From an uncultured Pirellulales bacterium (lineage in GTDB: Bacteria > Planctomycetota > Planctomycetia > Pirellulales > Thermoguttaceae), in the NCBI GenBank assembly GCA_938015445.1, contig CALLPE010000039.1, forward strand, positions 1 to 64,000: DNA of 64,000 bases, given 5' to 3'. The notes under the pieces were generated by a model. That model saw only the letters and a program-made list of their open reading frames with translations, was not told the origin of the DNA and did not search any database. Positions 56,201 to 63,960 of this stretch are shown piece after piece. Position 1 is the stretch's first letter; every line of letters begins with the position of its first letter. A program made the translations under genes and the position numbers.

Positions 56201-57423
56201 CGGAAGCCGGCGAGCAAGGCGGCTGGGTGGTTGCCGCCGGCACGCCCGAGGCGCTGGTCGAGCATAACCGCAAAGTGCTCTCGGGCGCGGCGCCGTGCGC
56301 CGAGCAGCGCGGTGATGCACCGCAGATGGAATCGAGCCGGCCTCTGATGTACAGCCACACCGCCGCCGCGCTTGCACCGGTGCTTCGAGCCGGTCCCTAC
56401 CTGAAGCGGAAGAGGTTCGATCCGGCCGCCGCCGATGCGCCGCAGGAGGGCGATCTGGACATCGACGACGTCGGTCGCGATGCCCGCATGCCCTGGGAAA
56501 TCGACGGCCGGCGATGGCACACCGTAGAGCGTGTAGGACGCAACGGGCGGCCTTGCCGGTGGGACGGGCGCATCCTGGACGAGGTGGTGGAACGCATCGA
56601 GGCACGCTCCGATCTTTTCGGCCCGACCGACTGGTGCGCCCGCAGCGTAGTGGAAATCTGCGCGGCCAGAAAATCCGACGGCTGGTTCTTCCACGCCATT
56701 ACCGGCGAAGAGTGGCTGCTGAAGATGAAGTTCCGCACCGCCCGAAATACCTTCAAACAAGACATGCTGGTCCGCCAACTGGACCTCAAACCGCTCAACG
56801 ACATGCCGGACTTGCCGGTGTACGGCACCGAGTCGCGTGTGCGGTGTCGCAACATGCGCGGCCCATGGCAAGAGATCGAACTGCGCGTCCACAGTTTCGC
56901 CGAGATCGACCGGCCCGAGTTCTGGAACTTCCTCCAACAGGCCATCGAAGGGTTCGCGCGGGTCACACAGCGCGCCGAGGAGCACAGCGACGTGTTGCGG
57001 CCCTGGAAGCAGCTTGGCCGGACGTGGCATCTGTCGCGGCGGGGTTTTCCGCCGGGGCGCACCGCCCGCTGGCCCACCGAAACGCTGGAAAAACTCGTCG
57101 AACTGCTGGAACAACTGGCCCCCGAAGCCCATTTCGGCTGGGATAACAAGATGCTCGTGCCGGTGACGCTACCTGGGCGCCGACAGCCTTGGGCGACCGT
57201 CAACACCAAAAAGCTCGATGCGGTGGAGCTGACGCTGTTTGGCCCGAAAGGACGTTTTCCGCTGGGCAGTCTGACGGAGCTTGACGGCCAGCCGCACCTG
57301 GACGGCCGCGCGGCCGCCTACGATGCAATCAAGCTGAAGTTCCACACGCCCCAGCAGGTTCTGGCGCCGAAGCTGCGGACCTTTCTTGCGCAGCATCTGA
57401 AGGCAAGCGACGGCAACGAGTGA
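50263..57423 (+). CDS. uvrA: Double UvrA fusion protein with a duplicated C-terminal region
   Basis: The protein has 2386 residues from ATG 50263 (GTG at 50257 is an alternative). UvrA copy 1 spans about 5-985 and copy 2 about 1063-2010, joined by a linker. Each copy has two ABC ATPase halves: P-loops at 33 (GVSGSGKSS), 677, 1092 (GPSGSGKSS) and 1715, and signature motifs LSGGEMQRIRLA and LSGGEAQRVKLA. Each keeps its zinc cysteines, e.g. CPKCG and RCEACEG in copy 1, YCPEC and RCEKCEG in copy 2. UvrA normally acts as a homodimer recognising damaged DNA and loading UvrB, so the fusion may be a built-in dimer. After residue 2030 a region of about 350 residues consists of two related modules starting near 2076 (PWEIDGRRWH) and 2246 (PWKQLGRTWH). 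Its fold and role are not recognised. Confidence 0.9.
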   Translation: MGVSDIVVRGARQHNLRAIDLRLPRNRLICFTGVSGSGKSSLAFDTLYAEGQRRYVESLSGFARQVLGQMPKPDVDAITGLSPAISISQKSGGQNPRSTVGTITEIYDYLRVLFARVGKGYCPKCGQPITAQTREQIIQQILNLPQGTRFTLLAPVMQGKKGEHRELLADLLKQGFARARVDGRFVNLTDDLKLDRQRRHDIEVVIDRLSVGVEIRARLAEAVELALRTGNGNLIVVAEDGSDAPAGVAENQSPAARSGQTEFRLSSHYACKLCQVSFEPPSPQLFSFNSPQGMCRECAGLGEVHTFDPVLLVPNPSRSVQQGAIEPLGNWREMGRWRRHILRGVGEWLERKHSLERGFVLETAWEELDPAIQEALLWGTGEAHITFTWREGPAGYKWGGTFEGIIPELLARYRNALNSPQRRYYEKFMRSGRCKACNGTRLNQQARMVTVTTRCRAFSHKPELTLPEVCALPVSRAAEFFADLELDQIGQTIAAELLKEIRGRLGFLINVGLDYITLDRPAPTLSGGEMQRIRLAGQIGCGLVGVLYVLDEPSIGLHPRDNQRLLDTLAALRDQGNTVIVVEHDEETIRAADYVVDFGPGAGVRGGQVVAAGPLRKVIAEPRSATGQYLAGRRQIPLPSTRRSPNDKWLVVRGAAHNNLKNIDVAIPLGLFVCITGVSGSGKSSLVSDILVEALRRDLMGGEGNPGKHQRIDGLEHLDKMIAIDQSPIGRTPRSNPATYIKLFDEIRKLYASLPEAKARGYKPGRFSFNVAGGRCEACEGNGANRLEMDFLADVWVTCPVCAGRRFNRETLLVKFKGRSIADVLEMDVQEALEHFENIPAIRNKLQTLHDVGLDYVKLGQPSPTLSGGEAQRVKLARELVKISTGRTLYLLDEPTTGLHMADIELLLRVLHGFVEAGNTVVVVEHNLEVVKTADWIIDLGPEGGEAGGWIVAAGTPEELCRCEASHTGRALQQYLASHGKVVVGGRPSQSVQIERSADHEVAARCAVASAAEMRAGKGFEPQDVSTGGDGGWQGGWPRAGVWQSTGGASHGKRGRARARPVQFITVRGAEQHNLKCIDVDIPREQMVVCCGPSGSGKSSLAMDTIYAEGQRRYVESLSSYARQFVAQMQKPKVEHIEGLSPAIAIEQKHSGQTPRSTVGTVTEIYDYLRILMARLGVPYCPECQLPVGAQTADQIVDNLLQHPPGTRLYLMAPVEATPGESYEELWAQARSWGYARVRVDGQTYSLDSPPRIDRRSKHSVQIVVDRVVVASDARSRIAGSVETALSLGKGVLHAAVAADGLPEQHWPVEVHSQHFACQRCGRSFEPLLPQHFSFNSPLGWCRACEGLGLQIGTNPVALLRDPKRSLADGAVALWPPASSGLFQAMLVSFCRATGVPSDVPLEQLSLHHKRLVLHGTGERWFEVPLEAADSADTAGRSPAAKQAPYRFKFQYKGMYPALDEASRLSPALRNKLEHLVGEVECTVCGGSRLRDDAAAVRLRGRTIHELCQFPLGRLLAEFRNWQPSHSEQQIAGEVIQQIRNRLQFLVDVGLDYLTLARSTPTLSGGEMQRIRLAAQLGSGLCGVLYVLDEPTIGLHPRDNRRLLDALKKLRDLGNTLLVVEHDREVVRSADRLLDFGPGAGRHGGQIVAQGKPEAVVRSRKSITGPYLAGRRSIPVPSNRRKPSAGWLEIRGACHNNLKNIDVRIPLGTLTVVTGVSGSGKSSLVDDILYNSLARTLHRARTNPGAHQAIYGVEQINKVIRVDQQPLGQTPTSNPATFTGVFELIRELYAQLPAAKLRGYTARRFSFNVPGGRCEKCEGNGQLRIEMHFLPDVWVKCDECQGRRYNAETLAVTYHGRSIADVLEMSCRDALQLFQNIPKIRRILQLLCDVGLDYIALGQAAPTLSGGEAQRVKLAAELARPDTGQTLYLLDEPTTGLHFVDLAKLLDVLHRLVDLGNTVVVVEHNLDVIKTADWVIDLGPEAGEQGGWVVAAGTPEALVEHNRKVLSGAAPCAEQRGDAPQMESSRPLMYSHTAAALAPVLRAGPYLKRKRFDPAAADAPQEGDLDIDDVGRDARMPWEIDGRRWHTVERVGRNGRPCRWDGRILDEVVERIEARSDLFGPTDWCARSVVEICAARKSDGWFFHAITGEEWLLKMKFRTARNTFKQDMLVRQLDLKPLNDMPDLPVYGTESRVRCRNMRGPWQEIELRVHSFAEIDRPEFWNFLQQAIEGFARVTQRAEEHSDVLRPWKQLGRTWHLSRRGFPPGRTARWPTETLEKLVELLEQLAPEAHFGWDNKMLVPVTLPGRRQPWATVNTKKLDAVELTLFGPKGRFPLGSLTELDGQPHLDGRAAAYDAIKLKFHTPQQVLAPKLRTFLAQHLKASDGNE

Positions 57424-57552
57424 TTATAGCGATTCGTGCGTCGCGCGCCGTCGCCTGCGCGTCCGGCCCGGTGTATACTGTCTGCGTCCAACTTCCACCG
57501 TTCCATCCACATACAAACACCCGGTACAAACACCCCGCAAAAGGAGCCTGCC

Positions 57553-59388
57553 ATGTACGCATTGTTTTTGGTGACACTTATGGTTTCCGCTGGCCAGGAA
57601 TTCTCGGTCGAAGTGCCGGCGGAAAATGAAATTCTCAAGACGCTGCGAGCCGAACGTCCCCGGTTGATCGCCACCGCCGCAGACACGCAGCGCATCAAGA
57701 AGCTGATCGCCGAAGAGCCGCGCGCTGCGGAACTGTACCAGCAAATCAAACGCAATGCCGATCGTTACTTGACCGCCGATACGGTCCAGTACCGCATCAT
57801 CGGCCCGCGCTTGCTCAGCGAAAGCCGCAAATGCCTGGAGCACGTCTATACGCTGGCCACCGCGTATCGGCTGGAGGGAGACCGGCGGTATCTCGAGCGG
57901 GCCGTCAAAGAGATGCTTACCGCCGCGTCGTTTAAGGATTGGAACCCGTCGCACTTCCTCGATACCGCCGAAATGACCCATGCCCTAGCCATTGGTTACG
58001 ATTGGTTGTACAAGGACCTCAGCCAGCAACAGCGGGAGACAATTCGTCAGGCGATTGTAGAAAAAGGCCTCCGGGAGGCCGAAAAAGTGTATCGCAAACA
58101 ACAGTGGTGGTCGCGCACCCGGCACAATTGGAACCAGGTGTGCAACGGGGGCATCACCATTGGGGCATTGGCCGTGGCGGACCAGGAACGGGAACTGGCC
58201 GCTTACATCGTTCACCAGGCTGTGCAGTCGGTGCAGTTGGCCATGCGCGAGTTCGCCCCCGACGGCGCTTGCGTAGAAGGCCCAGGCTACTGGAATTACG
58301 CCACCTCGTACAACGTGTATATGCTGGCGGCGCTGGAAAGCGCGCTGGGAACGGATTTCGGCCTGAGCGGCTTCCCCGGCTTTTCGGTTACAGGCGATTT
58401 CCGCATCCACTCGGTCGGGCCTACCAAGCAGACGTTCAACTTCGCCGACGCCAGCAGCGGCGCCGGTCGGGCGGCCCAGATGTTCTGGCTGGCCCGAAAG
58501 TTCAACCAGCCGTTGTACGCTTGGCACGAACGGGAGTACATCGGCGGCGTTTCGGCGTTGCATCTGTGGTGGTACGACGGCCGCGGCCAGCCACCATCGA
58601 AAGCTGGTTTTGCCACTGATCGCTGGTTCCGCCGGGCCGACGTGGTGTTTCTGCGCAGCGCGTGGGACGATCCGCAAGCGGTGTTCGTGGGTTTCAAAGG
58701 CGGCGACAACAAAGTAAACCACAGCCATCTGGAGCTGGGCACATTCGTGCTCGACGCCTTGGGCGAGCGCTGGGCCGTTGACCTCGGCGCCGACAATTAC
58801 AATATGCCCGCTTACTTCGGCAACAAACGCTGGACTTACTACCGGCTGGCCACCATCGGTCAGAACACCATCGTCATCGACGGCCAGAATCAAGACCCCA
58901 AGGCTGTCGCGCCGGTGGTGGCATTCTCCTCGCAGCCCCAGCGGGCACATGCGGTCGTCGACCTCAGCGCCGCATACGCTAAACAGGTCGCTAAAGCGCA
59001 GCGCGGCGCAGCGCTGCTGGAGCGCAAGCACGTGTTGGTGCAAGACGAGCTGGAAGGCATCAGCGGAAAAGAACTGTGGTGGCAGATGCACACCCAGGCG
59101 AAGATCGAACTGAAAGGCAACCAAGCCGTACTGAGCCAGGGCAAACAGCAGTTGTGGGCGACGGTGCTGGAACCGGCCGGGGCAGGATTCGCCATCGAGT
59201 CGGCCGCTGCGCCGCCTCCGCAAAATCCCAACACTGGCGTGCAAAAACTGGTGGTCAAACTGCCGGTGGCCCCAGGCCCGGTGCGGCTGGCCGTGCTGTT
59301 GTCGCCGAACAAACCGCCGGAGAATCTTCCAACGGTCGAACCGCTCAGCAAATGGGCCGGAAGTATAGTCCAACCGCCAAGCAAGTAA
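57553..59388 (+). CDS. Heparinase II/III-like polysaccharide lyase
   Basis: The protein has 611 residues. ATG 57553 is preceded by AAAGGAG 7 bases upstream; longer frames start in poor context. A short signal peptide (MYALFLVTLMVSAGQ) leads to an alpha/alpha-toroid domain (about 40-330) with RHNWNQVCNGGITIGAL and EGPGYWNYATSYNVYMLAALE. The C-terminal beta-sandwich starts near residue 385 with the HSHLELGTFVLDALGERWAVDLG motif, a strong mark of heparinase II/III-type lyases. These enzymes cleave uronate-containing chains by beta-elimination, e.g. alginate, heparin-like or ulvan-like chains. The substrate here is not determined. It stands 129 bp after uvrA, before DUF6807 and DUF1080 genes. Confidence 0.85.
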   Translation: MYALFLVTLMVSAGQEFSVEVPAENEILKTLRAERPRLIATAADTQRIKKLIAEEPRAAELYQQIKRNADRYLTADTVQYRIIGPRLLSESRKCLEHVYTLATAYRLEGDRRYLERAVKEMLTAASFKDWNPSHFLDTAEMTHALAIGYDWLYKDLSQQQRETIRQAIVEKGLREAEKVYRKQQWWSRTRHNWNQVCNGGITIGALAVADQERELAAYIVHQAVQSVQLAMREFAPDGACVEGPGYWNYATSYNVYMLAALESALGTDFGLSGFPGFSVTGDFRIHSVGPTKQTFNFADASSGAGRAAQMFWLARKFNQPLYAWHEREYIGGVSALHLWWYDGRGQPPSKAGFATDRWFRRADVVFLRSAWDDPQAVFVGFKGGDNKVNHSHLELGTFVLDALGERWAVDLGADNYNMPAYFGNKRWTYYRLATIGQNTIVIDGQNQDPKAVAPVVAFSSQPQRAHAVVDLSAAYAKQVAKAQRGAALLERKHVLVQDELEGISGKELWWQMHTQAKIELKGNQAVLSQGKQQLWATVLEPAGAGFAIESAAAPPPQNPNTGVQKLVVKLPVAPGPVRLAVLLSPNKPPENLPTVEPLSKWAGSIVQPPSK

Positions 59389-59517
59389 TCCGGAAAATAG
59401 CGGCACCGCTGAGCAACTCGGGAGGAAAAGGGATGATAGATGTCGGGAAACAAGTCATGTGGCGGCAACGCCGGGGCGCACTTGCTTCCAGGGGTAACGC
59501 AAACCAGGATTAGAACT

Positions 59518-60852
59518 ATGACTGGGCCGAAATCCGACTTCTGCAAATCGACTCCTCGCTTAATTGCCCGGAAAGAACCAAAGATCGCTTGGGCGGTCGT
59601 GGTTCCTGTAGTCTTGTGGACGTCGGCTGTGGTGGCCGGCCAGCCCCAGCCGGTTCTGGTGGTGCCGGCGGCGGATGCGCCGCTGCGGATCGCCGTGCCG
59701 TTGCCGCCGGCCGTGATGCGATCGGCCTTGAAGTTCAAGCCTGGCCATGTCGTACAATTGGAAGAACTGGGCGGGTACGCAGAGGTTATTGCCGCACAGC
59801 TAGTGCCGGCCATCGCCGAAGACGGGACGGTCGATTCCCGCACGGCGACGCTGCTGGCGGTCATTCCGCCTCGGCCGGCAAAGGCAGCAAACAATGCTAA
59901 CGGCTCGGGGACATCGCTGCGACGACTCGTGCTGCGAGGCGTCGAAACGGCATCGGCGGACTGCCCGCTATTCGCGCTGGAGGACCTTAACGACAAATCG
60001 CTGAAGCTCTCTTACCGCGGCAAGCCGGTGATGGTGTATAACCACGGTCTGATCACCGACCCGCGGGTTCCGGCCAGCGACCATCGCCGCAGCCGCGCCT
60101 GTTACGTGCATCCGCTGTGGGGACTCGATGGCGAACAGTTGACCGACGATTTCCCCAAAGATCACTATCACCACCACGGTGTTTTCTGGACATGGCCGCA
60201 CGTAAGCATAGACGGCAAGCAGCACGATCTTTGGGCGGGCAATACGATTTGGCAGCGTTTTGTCCGCTGGCTCGATCGCCAGACCGGCCCAACGGCCGCT
60301 GTGCTGGGGGTGGAGAACGGCTGGTTCGTCGGCCAGCAGAAGGTGATGCTTGAACGGGTGTGGTTCTGTTGCTATGCCGACGCCGAAGACAGCCGCGTGC
60401 TGGACTTCGACTTCACCTTTATCCCCACCGAAAAGCCCATCACCTTGCAAGGGGCAGAGGGAAAGAGTTACGGCGGTTTCACGGTGCGCTTCAAGCCGGG
60501 TCCGCGTAAAGAAACGCTGATTACGGTTCCCAGCGGGCCGACGACCGAAGACCTGCCGGATACCAAACTCCAATGGGCCGACTTCACTTCGTTGTTCGCA
60601 GGGGCTGCACAGCGGAGCGGGGCAGCGATCTTCATCCATCCCCAGCATCCCGACTATCCGCCCACTTGGCTGACGCGCTATTACGGCCCGCTGTGCGTAG
60701 GCTGGCCGGGCGTAAACCCCAAGACGTTTCCGCCGGGCAAGCCCATTCGGCTTCAGTACCGTATTTGGATTCACCGCAATGCGGTGGATGTTGACCGTCT
60801 GCGCAGGGAGTACCAAGCATACTTGTCTGGCACGCAAGCCCGGTGGGAATGA
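59518..60852 (+). CDS. DUF6807 (PmoA-named) family secreted protein
   Basis: The protein has 444 residues from ATG 59518; a longer frame reaches 59440 but has no ribosome-binding site. A hydrophobic signal (WAVVVPVVLWTSAVVAG) ends near residue 40. The family motifs PVMVYNHGL, YVHPLWGLDGEQLTDDFPKDHYHHHGVFW, DLW and VWFCC-type strands are present. Despite the PmoA label used in databases, this family is not the methane monooxygenase subunit; it is common in planctomycetes next to sugar-metabolism genes. The His-rich HYHHHG loop suggests metal or sugar binding. The reaction is not known. Confidence 0.85.
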   Translation: MTGPKSDFCKSTPRLIARKEPKIAWAVVVPVVLWTSAVVAGQPQPVLVVPAADAPLRIAVPLPPAVMRSALKFKPGHVVQLEELGGYAEVIAAQLVPAIAEDGTVDSRTATLLAVIPPRPAKAANNANGSGTSLRRLVLRGVETASADCPLFALEDLNDKSLKLSYRGKPVMVYNHGLITDPRVPASDHRRSRACYVHPLWGLDGEQLTDDFPKDHYHHHGVFWTWPHVSIDGKQHDLWAGNTIWQRFVRWLDRQTGPTAAVLGVENGWFVGQQKVMLERVWFCCYADAEDSRVLDFDFTFIPTEKPITLQGAEGKSYGGFTVRFKPGPRKETLITVPSGPTTEDLPDTKLQWADFTSLFAGAAQRSGAAIFIHPQHPDYPPTWLTRYYGPLCVGWPGVNPKTFPPGKPIRLQYRIWIHRNAVDVDRLRREYQAYLSGTQARWE

Positions 60853-60974
60853 TCGGGACGGCTCCGCCGCTGGTTATCGGTTATACTTTGACGTTGGTTC
60901 ACCAGCGACCGTTTCAACCGCGCTGCGGCATGGCTGGCAACATTGCTATACCGGAACCGAGTTGCTTGTGGGCC

Positions 60975-61054
60975 TCGCCACAGCCGGCAAGGTCGTGCCA
61001 CAGCCGGCAAAATTGCAGTACAGCCGGCAAAGTTGCAATAAAGCCGGCAAATCT
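60975..61054. repeat. Four-copy 20-bp tandem repeat
   Basis: The core CAGCCGGCAA occurs at 60981, 61001 and 61021, with AAGCCGGCAA at 61041, an exact 20-bp period. The flanking bases vary between copies. It lies upstream of the DUF1080 gene, whose AGGAGG begins 43 bp after the array. Confidence 0.75.
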
Positions 61055-61109
61055 GAGCCACGGCGGGAATAGGCAAATGTGCATCGCACGCATATCAGGA
61101 GGTTTCGTC

Positions 61110-61982
61110 ATGTTTCGCGTACTTGCATTGAATGTGTTCGTTCTTACGAGCTGTGGAATTGTGTCGTGCTGCGTCGGGCCAGCCACGGCCGCCGAATTGG
61201 CCGACGCCCAGGCGCTAATGAACCAAGTGCTGCAAGAAGCCGTAGCTCCCTCAGAGCCTATCAGGCTCTTCAATGGCAAGGACCTGACCGGCTGGTACAC
61301 CTGGCTGAAGGAAAGCGGCCGCGAAGACCCCAAGAAGGTTTTCAGCGTGGTCGATGGGATGATTCGCATCTCTGGCGAGGGGGCCGGTTACCTGGCTACC
61401 GAAAAATCGTATAAAGATTATCACCTATCGCTGGAATATCGCTGGGGGAGGAAGACCGACGGTTCGGGTTACGTTCGTAATTCGGGGGTGCTGCTGCATG
61501 CTGTCGGTCCCGACGGCGGCGCAGGCGGCGTGTGGATGACCTCTATCGAATGCCAGTTGGCCCAGGGCTGCGAAGGCGATTTGATCGTCATTCGCGGCAA
61601 GGATGCTTCGGGAAAGACGATTCCGGCCACCATCACCAGCGAGACCATCATCGCCTCGGACGGCAAGACACGCTGGAAACGCGGCGGCACAAAAACCGTT
61701 TATTCCGGCAGGCAATTCTGGTGGTCGAAACACGAGCCGGGCTTCAAAGAACTGCTCGATACCCGGGGTAAGGACGATGTTGCTAGCCCGCTGGGCGAAT
61801 GGACCAAGGTGGAGTGCATTGCCGTCGGCGATCGGATTACCATCAAGATCAATGGCCACGAGGTGAACGAGTGCTTCGACGTGTTCCCTTCCGCCGGAAA
61901 GATACTGCTCCAGAACGAGGGTAACGAAATATACTTCCGCAACGTGGAGTTGCGGCCGGCCGGCAAGTCCGACGGCAACTAG
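61110..61982 (+). CDS. DUF1080 (3-keto-disaccharide hydrolase-like) secreted protein
   Basis: The protein has 290 residues; AGGAGG 7 bases before ATG 61110 fixes the start. The signal peptide ends near ATAAE (residue 29). The domain (about 45-285) has the DUF1080 pattern IRLFNGKDLTGWYTWL, FSVVDGMIRISGEG, YLATEKSYKDYHLSLEYRWG and GYVRNSGVLLHAVGPDG, and ends with IYFRNVELRP. Characterised family members hydrolyse 3-keto-disaccharides, working with periplasmic sugar 3-dehydrogenases of the Gfo/Idh/MocA type. Such dehydrogenases occur 40 kb away in this window, and the DUF6807 gene is next to it. The association is inferred. Confidence 0.85.
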   Translation: MFRVLALNVFVLTSCGIVSCCVGPATAAELADAQALMNQVLQEAVAPSEPIRLFNGKDLTGWYTWLKESGREDPKKVFSVVDGMIRISGEGAGYLATEKSYKDYHLSLEYRWGRKTDGSGYVRNSGVLLHAVGPDGGAGGVWMTSIECQLAQGCEGDLIVIRGKDASGKTIPATITSETIIASDGKTRWKRGGTKTVYSGRQFWWSKHEPGFKELLDTRGKDDVASPLGEWTKVECIAVGDRITIKINGHEVNECFDVFPSAGKILLQNEGNEIYFRNVELRPAGKSDGN

Positions 61983-62080
61983 CGATACCAAATCGCCAAA
62001 CACCGAGACGAAGTCGCAAGTTAAGAGCTGCTAACTACTACGGATTTAACAAAACTAGTACCGATCCAACAAAAACGGTC

Positions 62081-62180
62081 ATCGGCCGGGGAAACAGCAA
62101 CGGTTATCGGCGGGAAAGAGAAGAATGCTTTTCGGCGGACAATTCGAGGACACCTATCGGCGCGGAACAATTCCACAATT
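62081..62180. repeat. Four-copy 25-bp tandem repeat upstream of the response regulator
   Basis: Units begin at 62081, 62106, 62131 and 62156; the shared TCGGC falls at 62082, 62107, 62132 and 62157, an exact 25-bp period. The array ends about 12 bp before the regulator's ATG, inside its leader. The preceding bases (62041-62080) show a weaker 20-bp doublet. Confidence 0.65.
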
Positions 62181-62192
62181 GATCGTCGTTCA

Positions 62193-63641
62193 ATGACTAA
62201 TTCATCTGTACGATCTTCTAAAGGCAAATCGGCCGCGGCTGCGCCCGTTGAGCGCGCGGGTTCCGAACCGCCGGCCGAGTCGAGCGGGAAGGTGCTGATC
62301 ATTGACAACGATGCCGCTCACGCCGAGGTGGTGGCGGAAAGCCTCCAGCGCGTAGGCTTCTGCTGCCAAGTGGCCACTTCCGGCACAGAAGGCGCCAGGC
62401 TGATCGAACAGGACGCCTTCGATGTGGTGATCACCGACTTGGTGATGAGCGACATTGACGGGATGGGCATCCTCGAGCGGACCAAGACGGCCCAGCCCGA
62501 GGCCGAAGTCATTATGGTCACCGGCCACGGCACCATTCCCTCAGCCGTGGAAGCCATGCAGAAGGGGGCGTTCAATTATTTGCTCAAACCGTTAGACGTG
62601 GCGCAATTGCGGGCAATAACCGCCAAGGCCGCCGAAAGCGCCCGGTTGCGGCGCGCCGTACAAGAGCTTAACCGCCGGCTGGACGAAAAGTTTGGCTTCG
62701 AGGGGGTCGTCGGCAGCAGCCGCCAGATGCGCGAAGTCATCGAACGGCTCAAACGCATCGCCCCGACCAACGCCAGCGTGCTGATTCAAGGGGAGACCGG
62801 CACGGGCAAGGAATTGGTGGCCCAGGCCATCCACCACAACAGCCCACGAAGAAACAAGCCCTTTGTGGCCCTGAATTGTGCCGCGCTGAGCGAGAACATA
62901 TTGGAAAGCGAGTTGTTCGGGCACGTGAAAGGGGCGTTTACCGATGCTTCTTTCGACCGGGTGGGCAAGTTCGAGTACGCCAACGGCGGCACGATGTTTC
63001 TGGACGAAGTAGGCGACATGCCGCTACCGACTCAGATCAAATTGCTGCGGGTGCTGGAAAACGGCGAGATCACCCGCGTCGGCTCGAACGACCCCATCAA
63101 AGTCAACGTGCGGATCATCTCGGCCACTAATCAGAACCTGGAAGAAGCGATCGAGTCGGGCAAGTTCCGCAGCGATTTGTATCATCGGCTGAAGGTGGTG
63201 AGCATCCGTTTGCCCCGGCTGATGGACCGCCGCGACGATATTCCAATACTTATCGAGTATTTCATCCGCCAGTTCAGCGCTCAGCATGGCAAGCAGATAC
63301 GGGGGATGTCGGCGGCTGCCAGGCAGAAGTTCCTGGCCTACGACTGGCCGGGCAACGTTCGCCAATTGCGAAACGCAGTGGAAAGCATGGTGGTGGTGGA
63401 TATCGACGGCCTGTTGGACCTGGACGACCTGCCCGAAGAACTGGCCGGCCCACCCCCGCAAACGTCCGACACTGCCAATGCTTCGCTGGTCTCTTTGGTA
63501 GGAAAACCGCTGGAGGAGATCGAAAAGCTGTTCATCGCCGAGACGTTGCGCTTCAACGGCGGCAACCGCGAACTGACTGCCCAGCAGTTGGGCATCGGCC
63601 AGCGAACGCTGTACCGGAAGATAAAGCAATATGGGCTATAG
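62193..63641 (+). CDS. Sigma-54-interacting response regulator (NtrC family)
   Basis: The protein has 482 residues. A 32-residue polar N-terminal extension precedes the receiver domain (about 33-150) with phosphoacceptor D82 in VITDLVMSD. The AAA+ domain (about 170-405) has a Walker A GETGTGKE, a Walker [12 protein letters not shown] and the sigma-54 loop GAFTDA (247-252), where the consensus is GAFTGA. A Fis-type helix-turn-helix at the end ([20 protein letters not shown]) binds DNA. On phosphorylation it should activate sigma-54 promoters. No partner histidine kinase is seen in this window. A 25-bp repeat array lies directly in its leader. Confidence 0.9.
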   Translation: MTNSSVRSSKGKSAAAAPVERAGSEPPAESSGKVLIIDNDAAHAEVVAESLQRVGFCCQVATSGTEGARLIEQDAFDVVITDLVMSDIDGMGILERTKTAQPEAEVIMVTGHGTIPSAVEAMQKGAFNYLLKPLDVAQLRAITAKAAESARLRRAVQELNRRLDEKFGFEGVVGSSRQMREVIERLKRIAPTNASVLIQGETGTGKELVAQAIHHNSPRRNKPFVALNCAALSENILESELFGHVKGAFTDASFDRVGKFEYANGGTMFLDEVGDMPLPTQIKLLRVLENGEITRVGSNDPIKVNVRIISATNQNLEEAIESGKFRSDLYHRLKVVSIRLPRLMDRRDDIPILIEYFIRQFSAQHGKQIRGMSAAARQKFLAYDWPGNVRQLRNAVESMVVVDIDGLLDLDDLPEELAGPPPQTSDTANASLVSLVGKPLEEIEKLFIAETLRFNGGNRELTAQQLGIGQRTLYRKIKQYGL

Positions 63642-63736
63642 CCCAGCCGCACGCGTGAGCGGACTGCGCATGCGATAATTCAACCAGCGGCTCGGCTTGT
63701 GGCCCGCTATAAGCCAGGCGTTAGAGGAACCTCGGC

Positions 63737-63960
63737 CACTAGGCGTAGCGCCAATCGCCAGCCGCAAGCATAAGCCACCGCCACGATAACCGGTGTGGAA
63801 CTCGATCCGGCAATGCACGCGCACGCTATGAGACGCGATCCGGCGGAGTACGCCAACGGTAGGAAACTCGATCCGGCAGCGCAAGCCAACGCAACTAAAA
63901 TCTGTCCGTCAGCGCAAGCCAACCGAACTAGCATCTATTAGGCAGCGCAAGCCAACAACC
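63737..63960. repeat. 33-bp tandem repeat array
   Basis: CGATCCGGC occurs at 63803, 63836 and 63869, and the 14-base CAGCGCAAGCCAAC at 63877, 63910 and 63943, both with an exact 33-bp period; degenerate units extend to about 63737. Copies are contiguous and variable, so it is not a CRISPR. On the - strand an 11-residue repeat (for example VALACAAGSSF, LPLAYSAGSRL) is open from 63934, but no ribosome-binding site is evident. The rest of 63642-64000 holds nothing else. Confidence 0.7.

Noticed and set aside
60975-61054. Possible CRISPR array
   Set aside because: Units are contiguous 20-bp copies without unique spacers of uniform length, and no cas genes are in the window.
63737-63960. Possible CRISPR array at the window end
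   Set aside because: The whole 33-bp unit repeats with mutations; there is no conserved repeat plus unrelated spacer.
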